DNA from: Actinocorallia sp039871655
GTDB lineage: Bacteria; Actinomycetota; Actinomycetes; Streptosporangiales; Streptosporangiaceae
Assembly: GCF_039871655.1 (NCBI RefSeq)
Contig: NZ_JBDPLZ010000003.1
Span: forward strand, 753,941-817,940
Length of the DNA: 64,000 bases
Direction: 5' to 3'
Part shown: piece by piece, positions 24,992-33,504 of the stretch
How positions within the stretch are numbered: position 1 is the stretch's first letter
Layout: every line of letters starts with the position of its first letter
The notes under the pieces: model-generated
Seen by the model: only the letters and a program-made list of their open reading frames with translations
What the model was told of the DNA's origin: nothing
The model's database searches: none
Translations under genes and position numbers: made by a program

Positions 24992-26124
24992 TGCGGGTCC
25001 TGGTGGCCGGAGCGGGCCCGGTCGGGCTGACCACCGCGGTGGCGCTGGCCCGCCGCGGGTTCGAGGTGAGGGTGCTGGAGGCCGGCGACGAGCTGGCCGC
25101 CGAGTCCAGGGCCTCCACCTACCATCCGCCGACGCTGGAGATGCTGGCCGAGCTCGGCGCGCTCGACGCGCTGATGGCCAGGGGCCTGGTGTCGCACACC
25201 TTCCAGTACCGCGAGCGCAGGGGCGGCGTCGTCGCCGAACTCGACCTGCGGCTGCTGGAGAACGACACGCCGTACCCCTACCGGGTGCAGTGCGAGCAGA
25301 GCAAGCTCACGCCGATCCTGCTCGACCTGCTGCGGGCCGACGGCGGCGACGTCGTCTTCGGCTCCGCGGTCACCGGCGTCGTCCAGGACGACGGGGGCGT
25401 CACGGTCACCACCGAGGACGGCTCCGTCCACACGGGCGACTGGCTGATCGGCGCGGACGGCGCGCATTCGCGGGTCCGCAAGGAGCTCGGCGTCCCGTTC
25501 GAGGGCATCACCTACCCCGAACGGTTCCTGGTCGCCTCCACCGAGGAGGAACTGGAGACGCTGATCCCCGGCATCGCCGCGGTCAACTACGTCTTCGACC
25601 CCGAGGAGTGGCTGGTCCTGCTGCGCACGCCGGACCACTGGCGGGTGCTGTTCCCCACCCCGGACGACACCCCCGACGACGTGGAACTCGCCCGGCTGCC
25701 CGAGCGGCTGCGCGGCGTCGTCGACGTCGAGTGGAAGGTCGCGCACGCGACCCTCTACCGGGTCCACCAGCGCGTCGCCTCCCGGTTCCGCACGGGACGG
25801 GTGGTGCTGGTGGGCGACGCCGCCCACGTCAACAACCCGCTCGGCGGCATGGGCCTCAACAGCGGAATCCATGACGCCTTCGCCGTCGCCGCGGCGCTGG
25901 GCGACGATGAGGCCCTGGACCTGGCGTGCGAGCGCCGCCGGGACGTCGCCGCGTCGTTCGTGCAGAAGATCACCCACTCCAACTGGGAGCAGCTGCGCGA
26001 CCCCGAGTCCCACAAGGCGGGGCTGCGCGCTCTGGCGGCCGACCCCGTCCAGGCCCGGCAGCACCTGCTGAGGACGTCGATGATCGCCTCGCTGCGCGCT
26101 CCGGAGCCCGGGAGGGCGGGGTGA
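24991..26124 (+). CDS. FAD-dependent aromatic-type monooxygenase
   Basis: 377 residues of the group A flavin hydroxylases (PHBH-like). GAGPVG at 7-12 (dinucleotide binding), 'LIGADGAHSRVRKELG' near 155 (DG motif) and 'RVVLVGDAAHVNNPLGGMGLNSGIHDA' near 270 (GD motif) are all intact. It should hydroxylate or epoxidise an activated ring using NAD(P)H and O2. It is somewhat shorter than two-domain phenol hydroxylases. Coupled by 1-4 base overlaps to both ALDH genes. Confidence 0.88.
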   Translation: MRVLVAGAGPVGLTTAVALARRGFEVRVLEAGDELAAESRASTYHPPTLEMLAELGALDALMARGLVSHTFQYRERRGGVVAELDLRLLENDTPYPYRVQCEQSKLTPILLDLLRADGGDVVFGSAVTGVVQDDGGVTVTTEDGSVHTGDWLIGADGAHSRVRKELGVPFEGITYPERFLVASTEEELETLIPGIAAVNYVFDPEEWLVLLRTPDHWRVLFPTPDDTPDDVELARLPERLRGVVDVEWKVAHATLYRVHQRVASRFRTGRVVLVGDAAHVNNPLGGMGLNSGIHDAFAVAAALGDDEALDLACERRRDVAASFVQKITHSNWEQLRDPESHKAGLRALAADPVQARQHLLRTSMIASLRAPEPGRAG

Positions 26125-27539
26125 GCGTGTGGCTCGAACGGGAGAACCCCGCCCGGCTGGGTGAGCTGGTCGGGCGGGTGCCCGTCGCGGAGGCCGCGGA
26201 CGTCGACGAGGCGGTCCGGGCCGCGGACGCGGCGCAGCGCTCCTGGGCCCTGACCCCGGTCGCCGAACGGGTCGAGGTGCTCCGGCGGGCGGCCGCCGCC
26301 TTCGAGGACGCCTCCCTGAACGAGGAGGCGGCGGTCCTGCTGGCCGGGGAGAGCGGCAAACCGCTCGGCGACTGCCGGGGGGAGATCCGCTTCTCCGCGG
26401 TCTTCCTGCGCTGGGTCGCCGAGCGGGCTCCCGAGGTCCTGGCGGACGTGGAGACCGACGACGCGTCCGGGCGGCTGCTGCTGCGGCGGCGGCCGTACGG
26501 GGTGGTCGCGGCGATCACCCCGTGGAACGCGCCGATCATCCTGACCATGCTCAAGGTCGGCCCGGCGCTGGCGTCCGGCAACACCGTCGTGGTCAAGCCC
26601 TCGCCGCTGGCCCCGCTGGCCGTCTCCCGGCTGCTCGCCTTGTTCCCTTCCGAGCTGGTCAAGGTGGTGCACGGAGAGGCCGAGACGGGCGCCGCGCTGG
26701 TCGGGCACCCGCTCGTGCGCAAGGTCGCCTTCACCGGTGGCGAGGCGGCTGGACGCGCGATCGGCGCCCTGGCCGGTCAGATGATCACTCCGGCCGTGCT
26801 GGAGCTGGGCGGCAACGACCCGGCGGTGTTCCTGCCGGACGCCGAGTTCACCGACGCCGCGATGGACCGCCTGGTGATGGGCTCCTTCCAGAGCGCCGGG
26901 CAGGTCTGCATGGCCGCCAAGCGGCTCTACGTCCCCGCGGCGCGGGAGGCGGAGTTCCGCGACGCCTATGTGAAGGCCGCCGAACGGGTCGTCGTGCTCG
27001 GCGACCCGCTGGAGGAGACGACCACCGTCGGGCCTGTCATCACCGCGCAGGCCGCCGAGCGGATCCGGGGACTGATCTCCGTGGGCGAGGCGGTGCGGCT
27101 CGGCCGGGTCGCCTGCGACCCGAGCCGTGGCCACTATGTCCGGCCCACCCTGCTCACCGGCCTCGACGACGCCTCCCCCGTCGTCGCGGACGAGCAGTTC
27201 GGCCCGGTGGTCCCCCTGCTCACCTACTCCGGCACCGAGGAGGTCCTGGCCCGCGCCAACGCCGGCGAGCTGGGTCTGGGCGCCTCGGTGTGGTCGGCCG
27301 ACGAGGAGCGGGCGTTCGACTTCGCCCGGCGCTTCGAGGCCGGCTTCACCTTCGTCAACACCCATGGCCGCACCGGGATGGCGCTGCGCGCCCCGTTCGG
27401 CGGGGTCAAGCGCTCCGGCCACGGCCGCGAGTACGGCGACGAGGGAATCCTGGAGTACGCCCAGACGTGTTCCGTGCACGCGCCCGCGGCCTTCCGCGCG
27501 GGCGGCGCGGGCATGGCCGCGGCGGCCTATCCCGTATAG
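26121..27539 (+). CDS. Aldehyde dehydrogenase (second copy)
   Basis: 472 residues. Catalytic Cys in 'FQSAGQVCMAAKRLYVP' and Glu in 'AVLELGGNDPAVFLP'; cofactor segment 'AAITPWNAPIILTMLKVGPALASGNTVVVKPS'. Closest in pattern to vanillin/benzaldehyde or succinate-semialdehyde dehydrogenases. GTG 26121 overlaps the monooxygenase stop. Last gene of the operon that begins at 20946; it converges on the P450 gene. Confidence 0.9.
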   Translation: MSVWLERENPARLGELVGRVPVAEAADVDEAVRAADAAQRSWALTPVAERVEVLRRAAAAFEDASLNEEAAVLLAGESGKPLGDCRGEIRFSAVFLRWVAERAPEVLADVETDDASGRLLLRRRPYGVVAAITPWNAPIILTMLKVGPALASGNTVVVKPSPLAPLAVSRLLALFPSELVKVVHGEAETGAALVGHPLVRKVAFTGGEAAGRAIGALAGQMITPAVLELGGNDPAVFLPDAEFTDAAMDRLVMGSFQSAGQVCMAAKRLYVPAAREAEFRDAYVKAAERVVVLGDPLEETTTVGPVITAQAAERIRGLISVGEAVRLGRVACDPSRGHYVRPTLLTGLDDASPVVADEQFGPVVPLLTYSGTEEVLARANAGELGLGASVWSADEERAFDFARRFEAGFTFVNTHGRTGMALRAPFGGVKRSGHGREYGDEGILEYAQTCSVHAPAAFRAGGAGMAAAAYPV

Positions 27540-27553
27540 GCGCCGTGGCCGGG

Positions 27554-27586
27554 GGCTCCCGTCCGGCGCCTCACCGGCCGGGAGCC
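27554..27586. terminator. Inverted repeat between convergent ALDH and P450 genes
   Basis: GGCTCCCG (27554-27561) pairs with CGGGAGCC (27579-27586). It overlaps the last codons of the P450 gene and could end the ALDH transcript. Confidence 0.5.
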
Positions 27587-28830
27587 CTCCGCAACGTGAC
27601 GGGCAGGCGCTTCATGCCGCGCAGCGGCGGGCCGGGCTGCCGTACGGCCTCCCCCGCGCGCTCCACCGAGGCGTACTCGCCGCAGAAGAGGCGCTCCAGG
27701 ACGATCCCGGCCTCCAGCCTGGCGAGGTGCGCGCCCAGGCAGAAATGGATGCCTGACGCGAAGGACAGGTGCACCGGCTCGGGCCGGGTGAGGTCCAGGC
27801 GGTCGGGCTCCTCGGTCACCTCGGGGTCGCGGTTGGCCGCGCCGATCACCGTCACGACGACCTGGCCCGGCCGCAGGCCCACGCCCGCGAGCTCGACGGG
27901 CTCCAGGACGGTGCGCGCGTCGATCTGCACGGGGGAGTCGTAGCGCAGGAACTCCTCGACCGCCGCGGGGACGCGGGAGGGGTCCTCGCGCAGAACGGAC
28001 TGCTGGTCCGGGAGGTCCAGCAGGAGGTGCAGGGCGTTGCCCAGCAGGTTGGTCGTGGTCACGAACCCGGCGCTGAACAGCAGCAGCGCGGTGGCGATCA
28101 TCTCGTCCGGCGACAGCCGGGCGTCCGCCGGGGCCGCGGCCAGGCGGGACAGCAGATCGTTCTCCGGGCGGGCGCCCTTGACGGCGAGCAGGTCGGCGAA
28201 GTAACCGCCGAGCTCGTCCCGCGCGGCGATGGCGGACCGGAACCCCTCGGCCCCGGTGCTCGCCTCCATCATCGCCAGCATGGTGCGGACCTTGGCGGTG
28301 AAGGCGGTCCGGTCCGTCTCCGGGACGCCCAGGAGGTCGGAGATGACGTTGACGGGCAGGGGCAGGGCGAGGAGTTCCACGAAGTCGGCGCCGTCCGGCT
28401 CGGAGCGGGCCGCCAGCTCGGCCAGCAGCGTGTCCGTGCGACGTTCGACGGCGGGCCGCAGCTCGTCCACGTGCCGGTGGGTGAAGGCCGGGGCGACGGC
28501 CCTGCGCAGCCGGGTGTGCTCGGGCGGGTTGGCGTTCAGCATGCTGTGCCCGAAGCGCTCCCTGGCCTGCCTCAGCTCCTCTGGGCTCGGCCCGTCCGGC
28601 CCGGTGAACCCCAGCCGCTCTTCGCCCTTGCCGAGCGCCCGGTGCCGCAGCGCCGCGTCGCAGTCGGCGTAGCGGGAGATCACCAGCGTGCCGTCCGAGG
28701 CGAGCAGCGCCGGCGCCGTCTCGCGCAGTCTCCGGTACTGCGGATAGGGGTCGTCCGGAGGATCGAGGAAGAGACCGGTGAACAGCCCCTCCGCCACCGG
28801 ATCGGTCACCGTCGTCGCCTGTGCGGTCAT
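27571..28830 (-). CDS. Cytochrome P450
   Basis: 419 residues. Haem-ligand loop 'FASGIHFCLGAHLARLE' (Cys ligand intact), ExxR in 'EEFLRYDSP', and I-helix 'LFSAGFVTTTNLLGN'. The acidic residue normally found before TT in the I-helix (AGxD/ET) is Val here, which is unusual and may affect proton delivery. A bacterial class I enzyme needing ferredoxin and reductase, neither encoded nearby. No operator was found upstream, so membership in the IclR regulon is by location only. It resembles macrolide/fatty-acid hydroxylase-type CYP107 relatives. Confidence 0.92.
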   Translation of the reverse strand: MTAQATTVTDPVAEGLFTGLFLDPPDDPYPQYRRLRETAPALLASDGTLVISRYADCDAALRHRALGKGEERLGFTGPDGPSPEELRQARERFGHSMLNANPPEHTRLRRAVAPAFTHRHVDELRPAVERRTDTLLAELAARSEPDGADFVELLALPLPVNVISDLLGVPETDRTAFTAKVRTMLAMMEASTGAEGFRSAIAARDELGGYFADLLAVKGARPENDLLSRLAAAPADARLSPDEMIATALLLFSAGFVTTTNLLGNALHLLLDLPDQQSVLREDPSRVPAAVEEFLRYDSPVQIDARTVLEPVELAGVGLRPGQVVVTVIGAANRDPEVTEEPDRLDLTRPEPVHLSFASGIHFCLGAHLARLEAGIVLERLFCGEYASVERAGEAVRQPGPPLRGMKRLPVTLRRAPGR

Positions 28831-28904
28831 GATTCCACCGTGCGAAGACCGTCACGGAGGGTCAACTACGGCTCTGGAAAGGAACGGGAACCTTTTCCTG
28901 ACCT

Positions 28905-31900
28905 TCAGGACGCCCGGATCCACAGTCGTGCCGTCCCGTCGTCCCCTGCGCCGACCAGCAGACGGCCGTCCGGGTGGAAGGCCAGGTCGTTGACCTGGCG
29001 ACCGTGCCCGGTGAGAGGGGCGCCGAGGCGTTCACCGGTGGACGGATCCCACAGCCACACCCCGCCGTCGTGGTAGCCGACGGCCAGCAGGCCGCCGTCG
29101 GGGTGGAAGGCCGCGCTGGTCGCCGAGTACCCCTCCCTGACGGCGAGGGGCTCTCCGACGCGTTCACCGGTGGACGGGTCCCACAGCCACACCCCGTCTT
29201 CGGAGTAGCCGGGAGCGGTGGCGAGCAGCCGGCCGTCCGGGCTGAAGGCCGCCACCTCCTGTCCATAGTGGCTGCGGGGGCCGGTGAGGGAGTCGCGGAC
29301 GAGTTCACCGGTGAACGGGTCCCACAACGTCACCCCGGCGCCGGCCACGGCGAGCAGGTCTCCTCCGGGCTGGAAGACGAGGCGTTCGGCGCGGCCCGTG
29401 GGCAGGACGTGCAGGAGTTCCCCGGTGAACGGGTCCCACAGCCACACCATGCCGGTGTAGTCGCTTCTGGCGCAGTCGGTGGTGGCCAGCAGGCGTCCGC
29501 CGGGGTGGAAGGCCAGCCTCACGTGTTCCGTCAGGTCATACCCGGGGAGGGGGACGCCGACGGGTTCACCGGTGGCCAGGTCGCGCAGGCACACCGTTCC
29601 GCCGCCGGTCTCGTCCGTCTCGACGGCCGCGTACAGCCTTCCTCCGGGGTGGAAGGCCACCTCCAGGGCGCCCTCGGAGCCGGGGACGTCCCTGGAGTCG
29701 CCCGTGGCCGGGTCCCAGAAGCGCACCGGTCCCAGGGAGCCCGCGGTGGCCAGCAGGCCGCCGTCGGGGTGGAAGACCGCCGTGCGCACCCAGGGGGTCC
29801 GGTGCGGCAGCGGGGTGCCGACCGGCTCGGCGACGGTGCACCACAGCCAGGTCTCCCCGTCCCCGTGGCGTTCGATGCCGGTGGCCAGGAGATGGCCGTC
29901 CGGGTGGAAGGCCAGCGCCTGGACGCCGTCGGAGGGCTGGTCCAGTGCGCCCGGGTCCGGGGACCGGTGGGAGCCGGTGTCCGGGTCCCACACCTGCGCT
30001 CTGGCCGAGAGGCTGCTCACATGCCAGCCGCCGACGGCCAGCAGCCCTCCGTCCGGGTGGAAGGCCAGCGCCTGGGCTCTCCTGGCGGCGGAGAGGAACG
30101 GTTCGGCGGCGGGCCTGCCGGTGTCCGTCTCCCACAGCCGCACCGTGCGGACCTCGAACGAGCTGGGCGAGTCGCCGGCCAGAACGGCGAGCCGGTCGGC
30201 GTCGGGGTTGAAGAGCGCTCCGGTGACGCGGCCCGTCTGCTCGGCCAGGACCCGGGTGTCCGTCTCCCCCGTGGCCAGGTCTCTCAGCCGTATCAGCGCG
30301 CCCGGCTCGCCTCCGTCGCTGCCCGCGGTGAGCAGCCCGCCCCCGGAGTGGAAGGCCAGCGCCCACAGCCGCTCGGTGTGGCAGGCGAGGGGTCCTGCGG
30401 CGGGCTCGCCCGTGGCCGGGTCCCACAGCCACACCGTTCCGTCGTTCCCGGCGGTGGCCAGCAGGCGGCCTCCGGGGTGGAAGGCGAGATCCGCGATGCC
30501 GCTCTCATGCCGGGTGAAGGGAGCGCCGACGAGATCGCCGGTGGCGGGGTTCCACACCCTCGCCGTCCCGTCCTCGCCCGCGGACACGAGCAGATGGCTG
30601 CGGGGGTGGAAGAGCAGCCGGGTGACGGAGCCCGTGTGGCCGGTGAGGGGGCCGGTGGTGGGCCGGCACGTGGCCGGGTCCCACAACCGCACCGACCCCT
30701 TGAGGTCCGCGGTGGCCAGGAGGTCGCCGTCGGGGTGGAAGGCCAGCGCGCGGACCTCCCCGCAGTCGCTGATACCGCCGTTCCTGACGATCTGGTACGC
30801 GCCGACGGCCGGATCCCACAGCCGCGATTCCGCCCCCTTCGGCACGGGGCCGCGCCCGGTGAGGGGGTCGCCGCCCAGAGGCCGGTACAGCCCCTCCGCC
30901 ACGGCTCGTTCGGGCGAGGCCTCGTAGGCCGCCTCCCACACCGGACGCAACGGCCCGGCGTCGGCGTCCAGCGCCCGCGCCAGCAGCTCCACCTGCTCCC
31001 AGGACGGCAGGATGCGGCAGTACAGCACCGTGTGCGCGGTGGAAGGCCCGATCGCCCCCTCCGTCTTCAGCCGCTCGTTGATCCGGCGGGCCAGCTCCCG
31101 CATGTCCGGCCCGCCCCCGCCGTCGTGCAGCCGCCGGAGCCGGGCACGCAGCTCGTGCAGCGCGGCCTCGGCGGCGGAGAGCTCCCTCCGCCGTCCGGGC
31201 GAGGCGGTCAGCCCGTTACCGCGCAGATCGAGTGTGGAGAGCTCGGGAAGATCCCCCAGCGACGCGGGCAGAGCGGTCAGCTCGTTGTCACTCAGGTCGA
31301 GCCGCCGGAGCGCGGTGAGCCTCCCCACGGATTCCGGCAGGGAGGTCAGCCGGTTGCCGGCCAGGTCGAGCTCTTCGAGAGCGGTGAGGTCCCCCAGCGA
31401 CTCCGGCAGCGCGGCCAGCCCGTTGTCCTTCGCCGAGAGCTCGGTGAGCCCGGTGAGCCCTCCCAGGGATTCGGGGAGCGTGGTCAGCAGGTTGCCGGCC
31501 AGGTAGAGGCCGGTGAGGCCGGTCAGCCGTCCCAGCGTCTCCGGCAGGGACGTCAGCCGGTTGCCGCGCAGGTCCAGCCGGGTCAGCCGGGTGAGGGCGC
31601 CGATCGACTCGGGGAGACAGGTGAGCAGGTTGTTCCGCAGGTCGATGTGGGAGACGGCGAGGTTCCCCACCGACTCCGGCAGAGCGGTCAGCTCGTTGTC
31701 GCTCAGATCGAGCCGGTGGAGAACGGTGAGGTTCCCCACCGACTCCGGCAGTGAGCTCAGCCGGTTGCCGCTCACGTTCAGCTCGGTGAGACGGGTCAGT
31801 CTCCCTATCGACTCCGGCAGTGAGGCCAGCCGGTTGCCGCTCAGGACGAGCCGGTAGAGAGAGGTGAGATCGCCCACCGACTCCGGCAGGGAGACCAGCC

Positions 31901-32978
31901 GGTTGCCGCCGTACAGGGTGAGCCAGGTGAGGCCGGTGAGGTTCCCTATCGACTCCGGCAGGGACGTCAGCCGGTTGCCGCGCAGTTCCAGTCTGGTGAG
32001 GCCGGTCAGTCTCCCTATCGACTCCGGCAGTGAGACCAGGTGGTTGCCGGACAGGTTCAGCTCGGTGAGGCCTGACAGGTTCCCTATCGACTCCGGCAGG
32101 GAGACCAGCCGGTTGTCGCCCAGTTCCAGCGAGATGAGACGGGTGAGCCTCCCTGTCGACTCGGGCAGGGAGACCAACTGGTTCCTGCTCAGGTTCAGCT
32201 CGGTGAGACCGGACAGGTTCCCCACCGACTCCGGCAAGGAGACCAGCCGGTTGCCGGACAGGTTCAGCTCGGTGAGGCCTGACAGGTTCCCTATCGACTC
32301 CGGCAAGGAGACCAGCAGGTTGAATCCCAGCCTCAGTTCGGGAAGGGCGGTGAGGTCTCCCACCGATTCCGGCAGGGACGTCAACCGGTTGCCGTACAGG
32401 TCCAGCTCGGTGAGGCCTGACAGGTTCCCTATCGATTCGGGCAGGGAGGCCAGGTGGTTCTTGTGCAGGTCCAGCTCGGTGAGGCCGGACAGGTTCCCCA
32501 TCGACTCCGGCAGGGAGGTCAACCGGTTCCCGCTCAGGTCGAGCCGGGTGAGGGCGGTCAGGTTCCCCACCGACTCCGGCAGGGCTATCAGCCTGTTGTC
32601 GCTCAGGATGAGCGTGGTGAGCGCGGTGAGTTCGCCGAGCCACTCGGGCGGGAGGCCGAGCAGGTTGTGGTCCAGGTCGAGCCAGGTGAGCGCGGTGAGG
32701 CTCCGCAGGTGGTCCGGCAGCAGGGTCAGCAGGTTGCGCCTCAGGCGCAGCCGCCGCAGGGCCGTGAGGTGCCGCATCGGCTTGGGCAGATAGGTCAGCC
32801 TGTTGCCGCTCAGGTCCAGGTCGGTCAGCTGGACGAGGGCCCCGATGCTCGCGGGCACCTTCTCCAGCTCCAGTCCCGCCAGGTCGAGCGCCGTCGATCC
32901 CTCACACAGGCACTCGGCGATCCTCTCCTCGGCGATCCGCGTCCTGGCGATCGTCCGGCCGACCTCTGCCCCCGTCAT
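28905..32978 (-). CDS. Giant LRR-HTH-WD40 repeat protein
   Basis: 1357 residues. About 25 leucine-rich repeats of 23 residues cover residues 25-610 (consensus LTxLDLSGNRLTSLPESVGN). A region around 630-700 (MRELARRINERLKTEGAIGPSTAHTVL, SWEQVELLARALDAD) resembles the helix-turn-helix domain found in actinobacterial WD40 and STAND-type proteins. Residues about 740-1357 hold 14 WD40 repeats (AFHPDGxLLATA...VRLWDPATG), enough for two seven-bladed propellers. No signal peptide, membrane helix, kinase or NTPase. GGGGAG precedes ATG 32978. Likely a cytoplasmic scaffold or sensor; function unknown. It sits inside the catabolic locus without an operator. Confidence 0.85.
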   Translation of the reverse strand: MTGAEVGRTIARTRIAEERIAECLCEGSTALDLAGLELEKVPASIGALVQLTDLDLSGNRLTYLPKPMRHLTALRRLRLRRNLLTLLPDHLRSLTALTWLDLDHNLLGLPPEWLGELTALTTLILSDNRLIALPESVGNLTALTRLDLSGNRLTSLPESMGNLSGLTELDLHKNHLASLPESIGNLSGLTELDLYGNRLTSLPESVGDLTALPELRLGFNLLVSLPESIGNLSGLTELNLSGNRLVSLPESVGNLSGLTELNLSRNQLVSLPESTGRLTRLISLELGDNRLVSLPESIGNLSGLTELNLSGNHLVSLPESIGRLTGLTRLELRGNRLTSLPESIGNLTGLTWLTLYGGNRLVSLPESVGDLTSLYRLVLSGNRLASLPESIGRLTRLTELNVSGNRLSSLPESVGNLTVLHRLDLSDNELTALPESVGNLAVSHIDLRNNLLTCLPESIGALTRLTRLDLRGNRLTSLPETLGRLTGLTGLYLAGNLLTTLPESLGGLTGLTELSAKDNGLAALPESLGDLTALEELDLAGNRLTSLPESVGRLTALRRLDLSDNELTALPASLGDLPELSTLDLRGNGLTASPGRRRELSAAEAALHELRARLRRLHDGGGGPDMRELARRINERLKTEGAIGPSTAHTVLYCRILPSWEQVELLARALDADAGPLRPVWEAAYEASPERAVAEGLYRPLGGDPLTGRGPVPKGAESRLWDPAVGAYQIVRNGGISDCGEVRALAFHPDGDLLATADLKGSVRLWDPATCRPTTGPLTGHTGSVTRLLFHPRSHLLVSAGEDGTARVWNPATGDLVGAPFTRHESGIADLAFHPGGRLLATAGNDGTVWLWDPATGEPAAGPLACHTERLWALAFHSGGGLLTAGSDGGEPGALIRLRDLATGETDTRVLAEQTGRVTGALFNPDADRLAVLAGDSPSSFEVRTVRLWETDTGRPAAEPFLSAARRAQALAFHPDGGLLAVGGWHVSSLSARAQVWDPDTGSHRSPDPGALDQPSDGVQALAFHPDGHLLATGIERHGDGETWLWCTVAEPVGTPLPHRTPWVRTAVFHPDGGLLATAGSLGPVRFWDPATGDSRDVPGSEGALEVAFHPGGRLYAAVETDETGGGTVCLRDLATGEPVGVPLPGYDLTEHVRLAFHPGGRLLATTDCARSDYTGMVWLWDPFTGELLHVLPTGRAERLVFQPGGDLLAVAGAGVTLWDPFTGELVRDSLTGPRSHYGQEVAAFSPDGRLLATAPGYSEDGVWLWDPSTGERVGEPLAVREGYSATSAAFHPDGGLLAVGYHDGGVWLWDPSTGERLGAPLTGHGRQVNDLAFHPDGRLLVGAGDDGTARLWIRAS

Positions 32979-33087
32979 ATGCACTCCCCGAGCTCCCCAT
33001 ATCGCTCGGATCACCCTATTGACCGGCTTTTTCGCCCCGCAGCTCCTTTTCCGGACCTGCAACCACTCCTCCCGGCACATCCTCGGC

Positions 33088-33125
33088 GCGAAGGCCGCCG
33101 CCCCGGGCGGTGCGGCGGCCTTCGC
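33088..33125. terminator. Strong hairpin downstream of the Dabb gene
   Basis: GCGAAGGCCGCCGC (33088-33101) pairs perfectly with 33112-33125 over a 10-base loop. It lies just past the minus-strand stop at 33135 and before the LRR gene promoter. Confidence 0.8.
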
Positions 33126-33134
33126 GGGGACGGG

Positions 33135-33410
33135 TCAGAAGTCGACGGTCGCGCGGGCGGACAGGAGGGGGCGGAGCCAGCCGGCGACCTCCAGATGGGC
33201 CGGGTGGCCCTGGTAGGCCTTCAGCTCCTCCAGGGACTCGTGCTCGGTGATCAGGACCAGGTCGTAGGAGACCTCGCCGCGCACCACGTCCAGACCGACC
33301 GTGATCTTCCGGATCTCGTCGACGACCGGGCCGAGGGCCTCCAGTTTCCCCTTGGCCTCCGGGGCGCGCTCCGGATCGGTGAACTTCATCAGGACGATGT
33401 GGGTCAACAT
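33135..33410 (-). CDS. Dabb-family dimeric A/B-barrel protein
   Basis: 91 residues: 'MLTHIVLMKFTDPERAPEAKGKLEALG' start and 'YDLVLITEHESLEELKAYQGHPAHLEVAGWL' centre are the classic Dabb (stress-responsive A/B barrel) pattern. Relatives include small dimeric cyclases and proteins of the ABM/haem-degrading fold. ATG 33410 with GGGAG is the correct start. It is divergent from the nitrilase gene across operator 7, so it may be co-regulated. Confidence 0.85.
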   Translation of the reverse strand: MLTHIVLMKFTDPERAPEAKGKLEALGPVVDEIRKITVGLDVVRGEVSYDLVLITEHESLEELKAYQGHPAHLEVAGWLRPLLSARATVDF

Positions 33411-33466
33411 GGCGCTCTCCCGACGTGAAATCTCTTCCCATCCAGCGGCACTGATTGTATGTTTTG

Positions 33467-33491
33467 GAAACAGTGTTTCGCTAGAGGAACC
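33467..33491 (+). promoter_or_regulatory. IclR-type operator 7
   Basis: GAAAC-AGT-GTTTC-GCTAGAG-GAACC, ending 13 bases before the nitrilase ATG and adjoining its CAGGAGG ribosome binding site. It also lies 57 bases from the divergent Dabb start. Confidence 0.82.
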
Positions 33492-33504
33492 AGGAGGCAC
33501 GAAC

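Noticed and set aside
28905..32978. Long plus-strand reading frames opposite the LRR-WD40 gene
   Set aside because: They arise from the repetitive high-GC coding strand; they give low-complexity Ser/Arg or Gln/Gly-rich products and have no start signals.
32979..33080. Upstream extension of the LRR protein to 33080
   Set aside because: The ATG at 32978 has a good GGGGAG site; the extension lacks one and reads through a non-coding-looking stretch.
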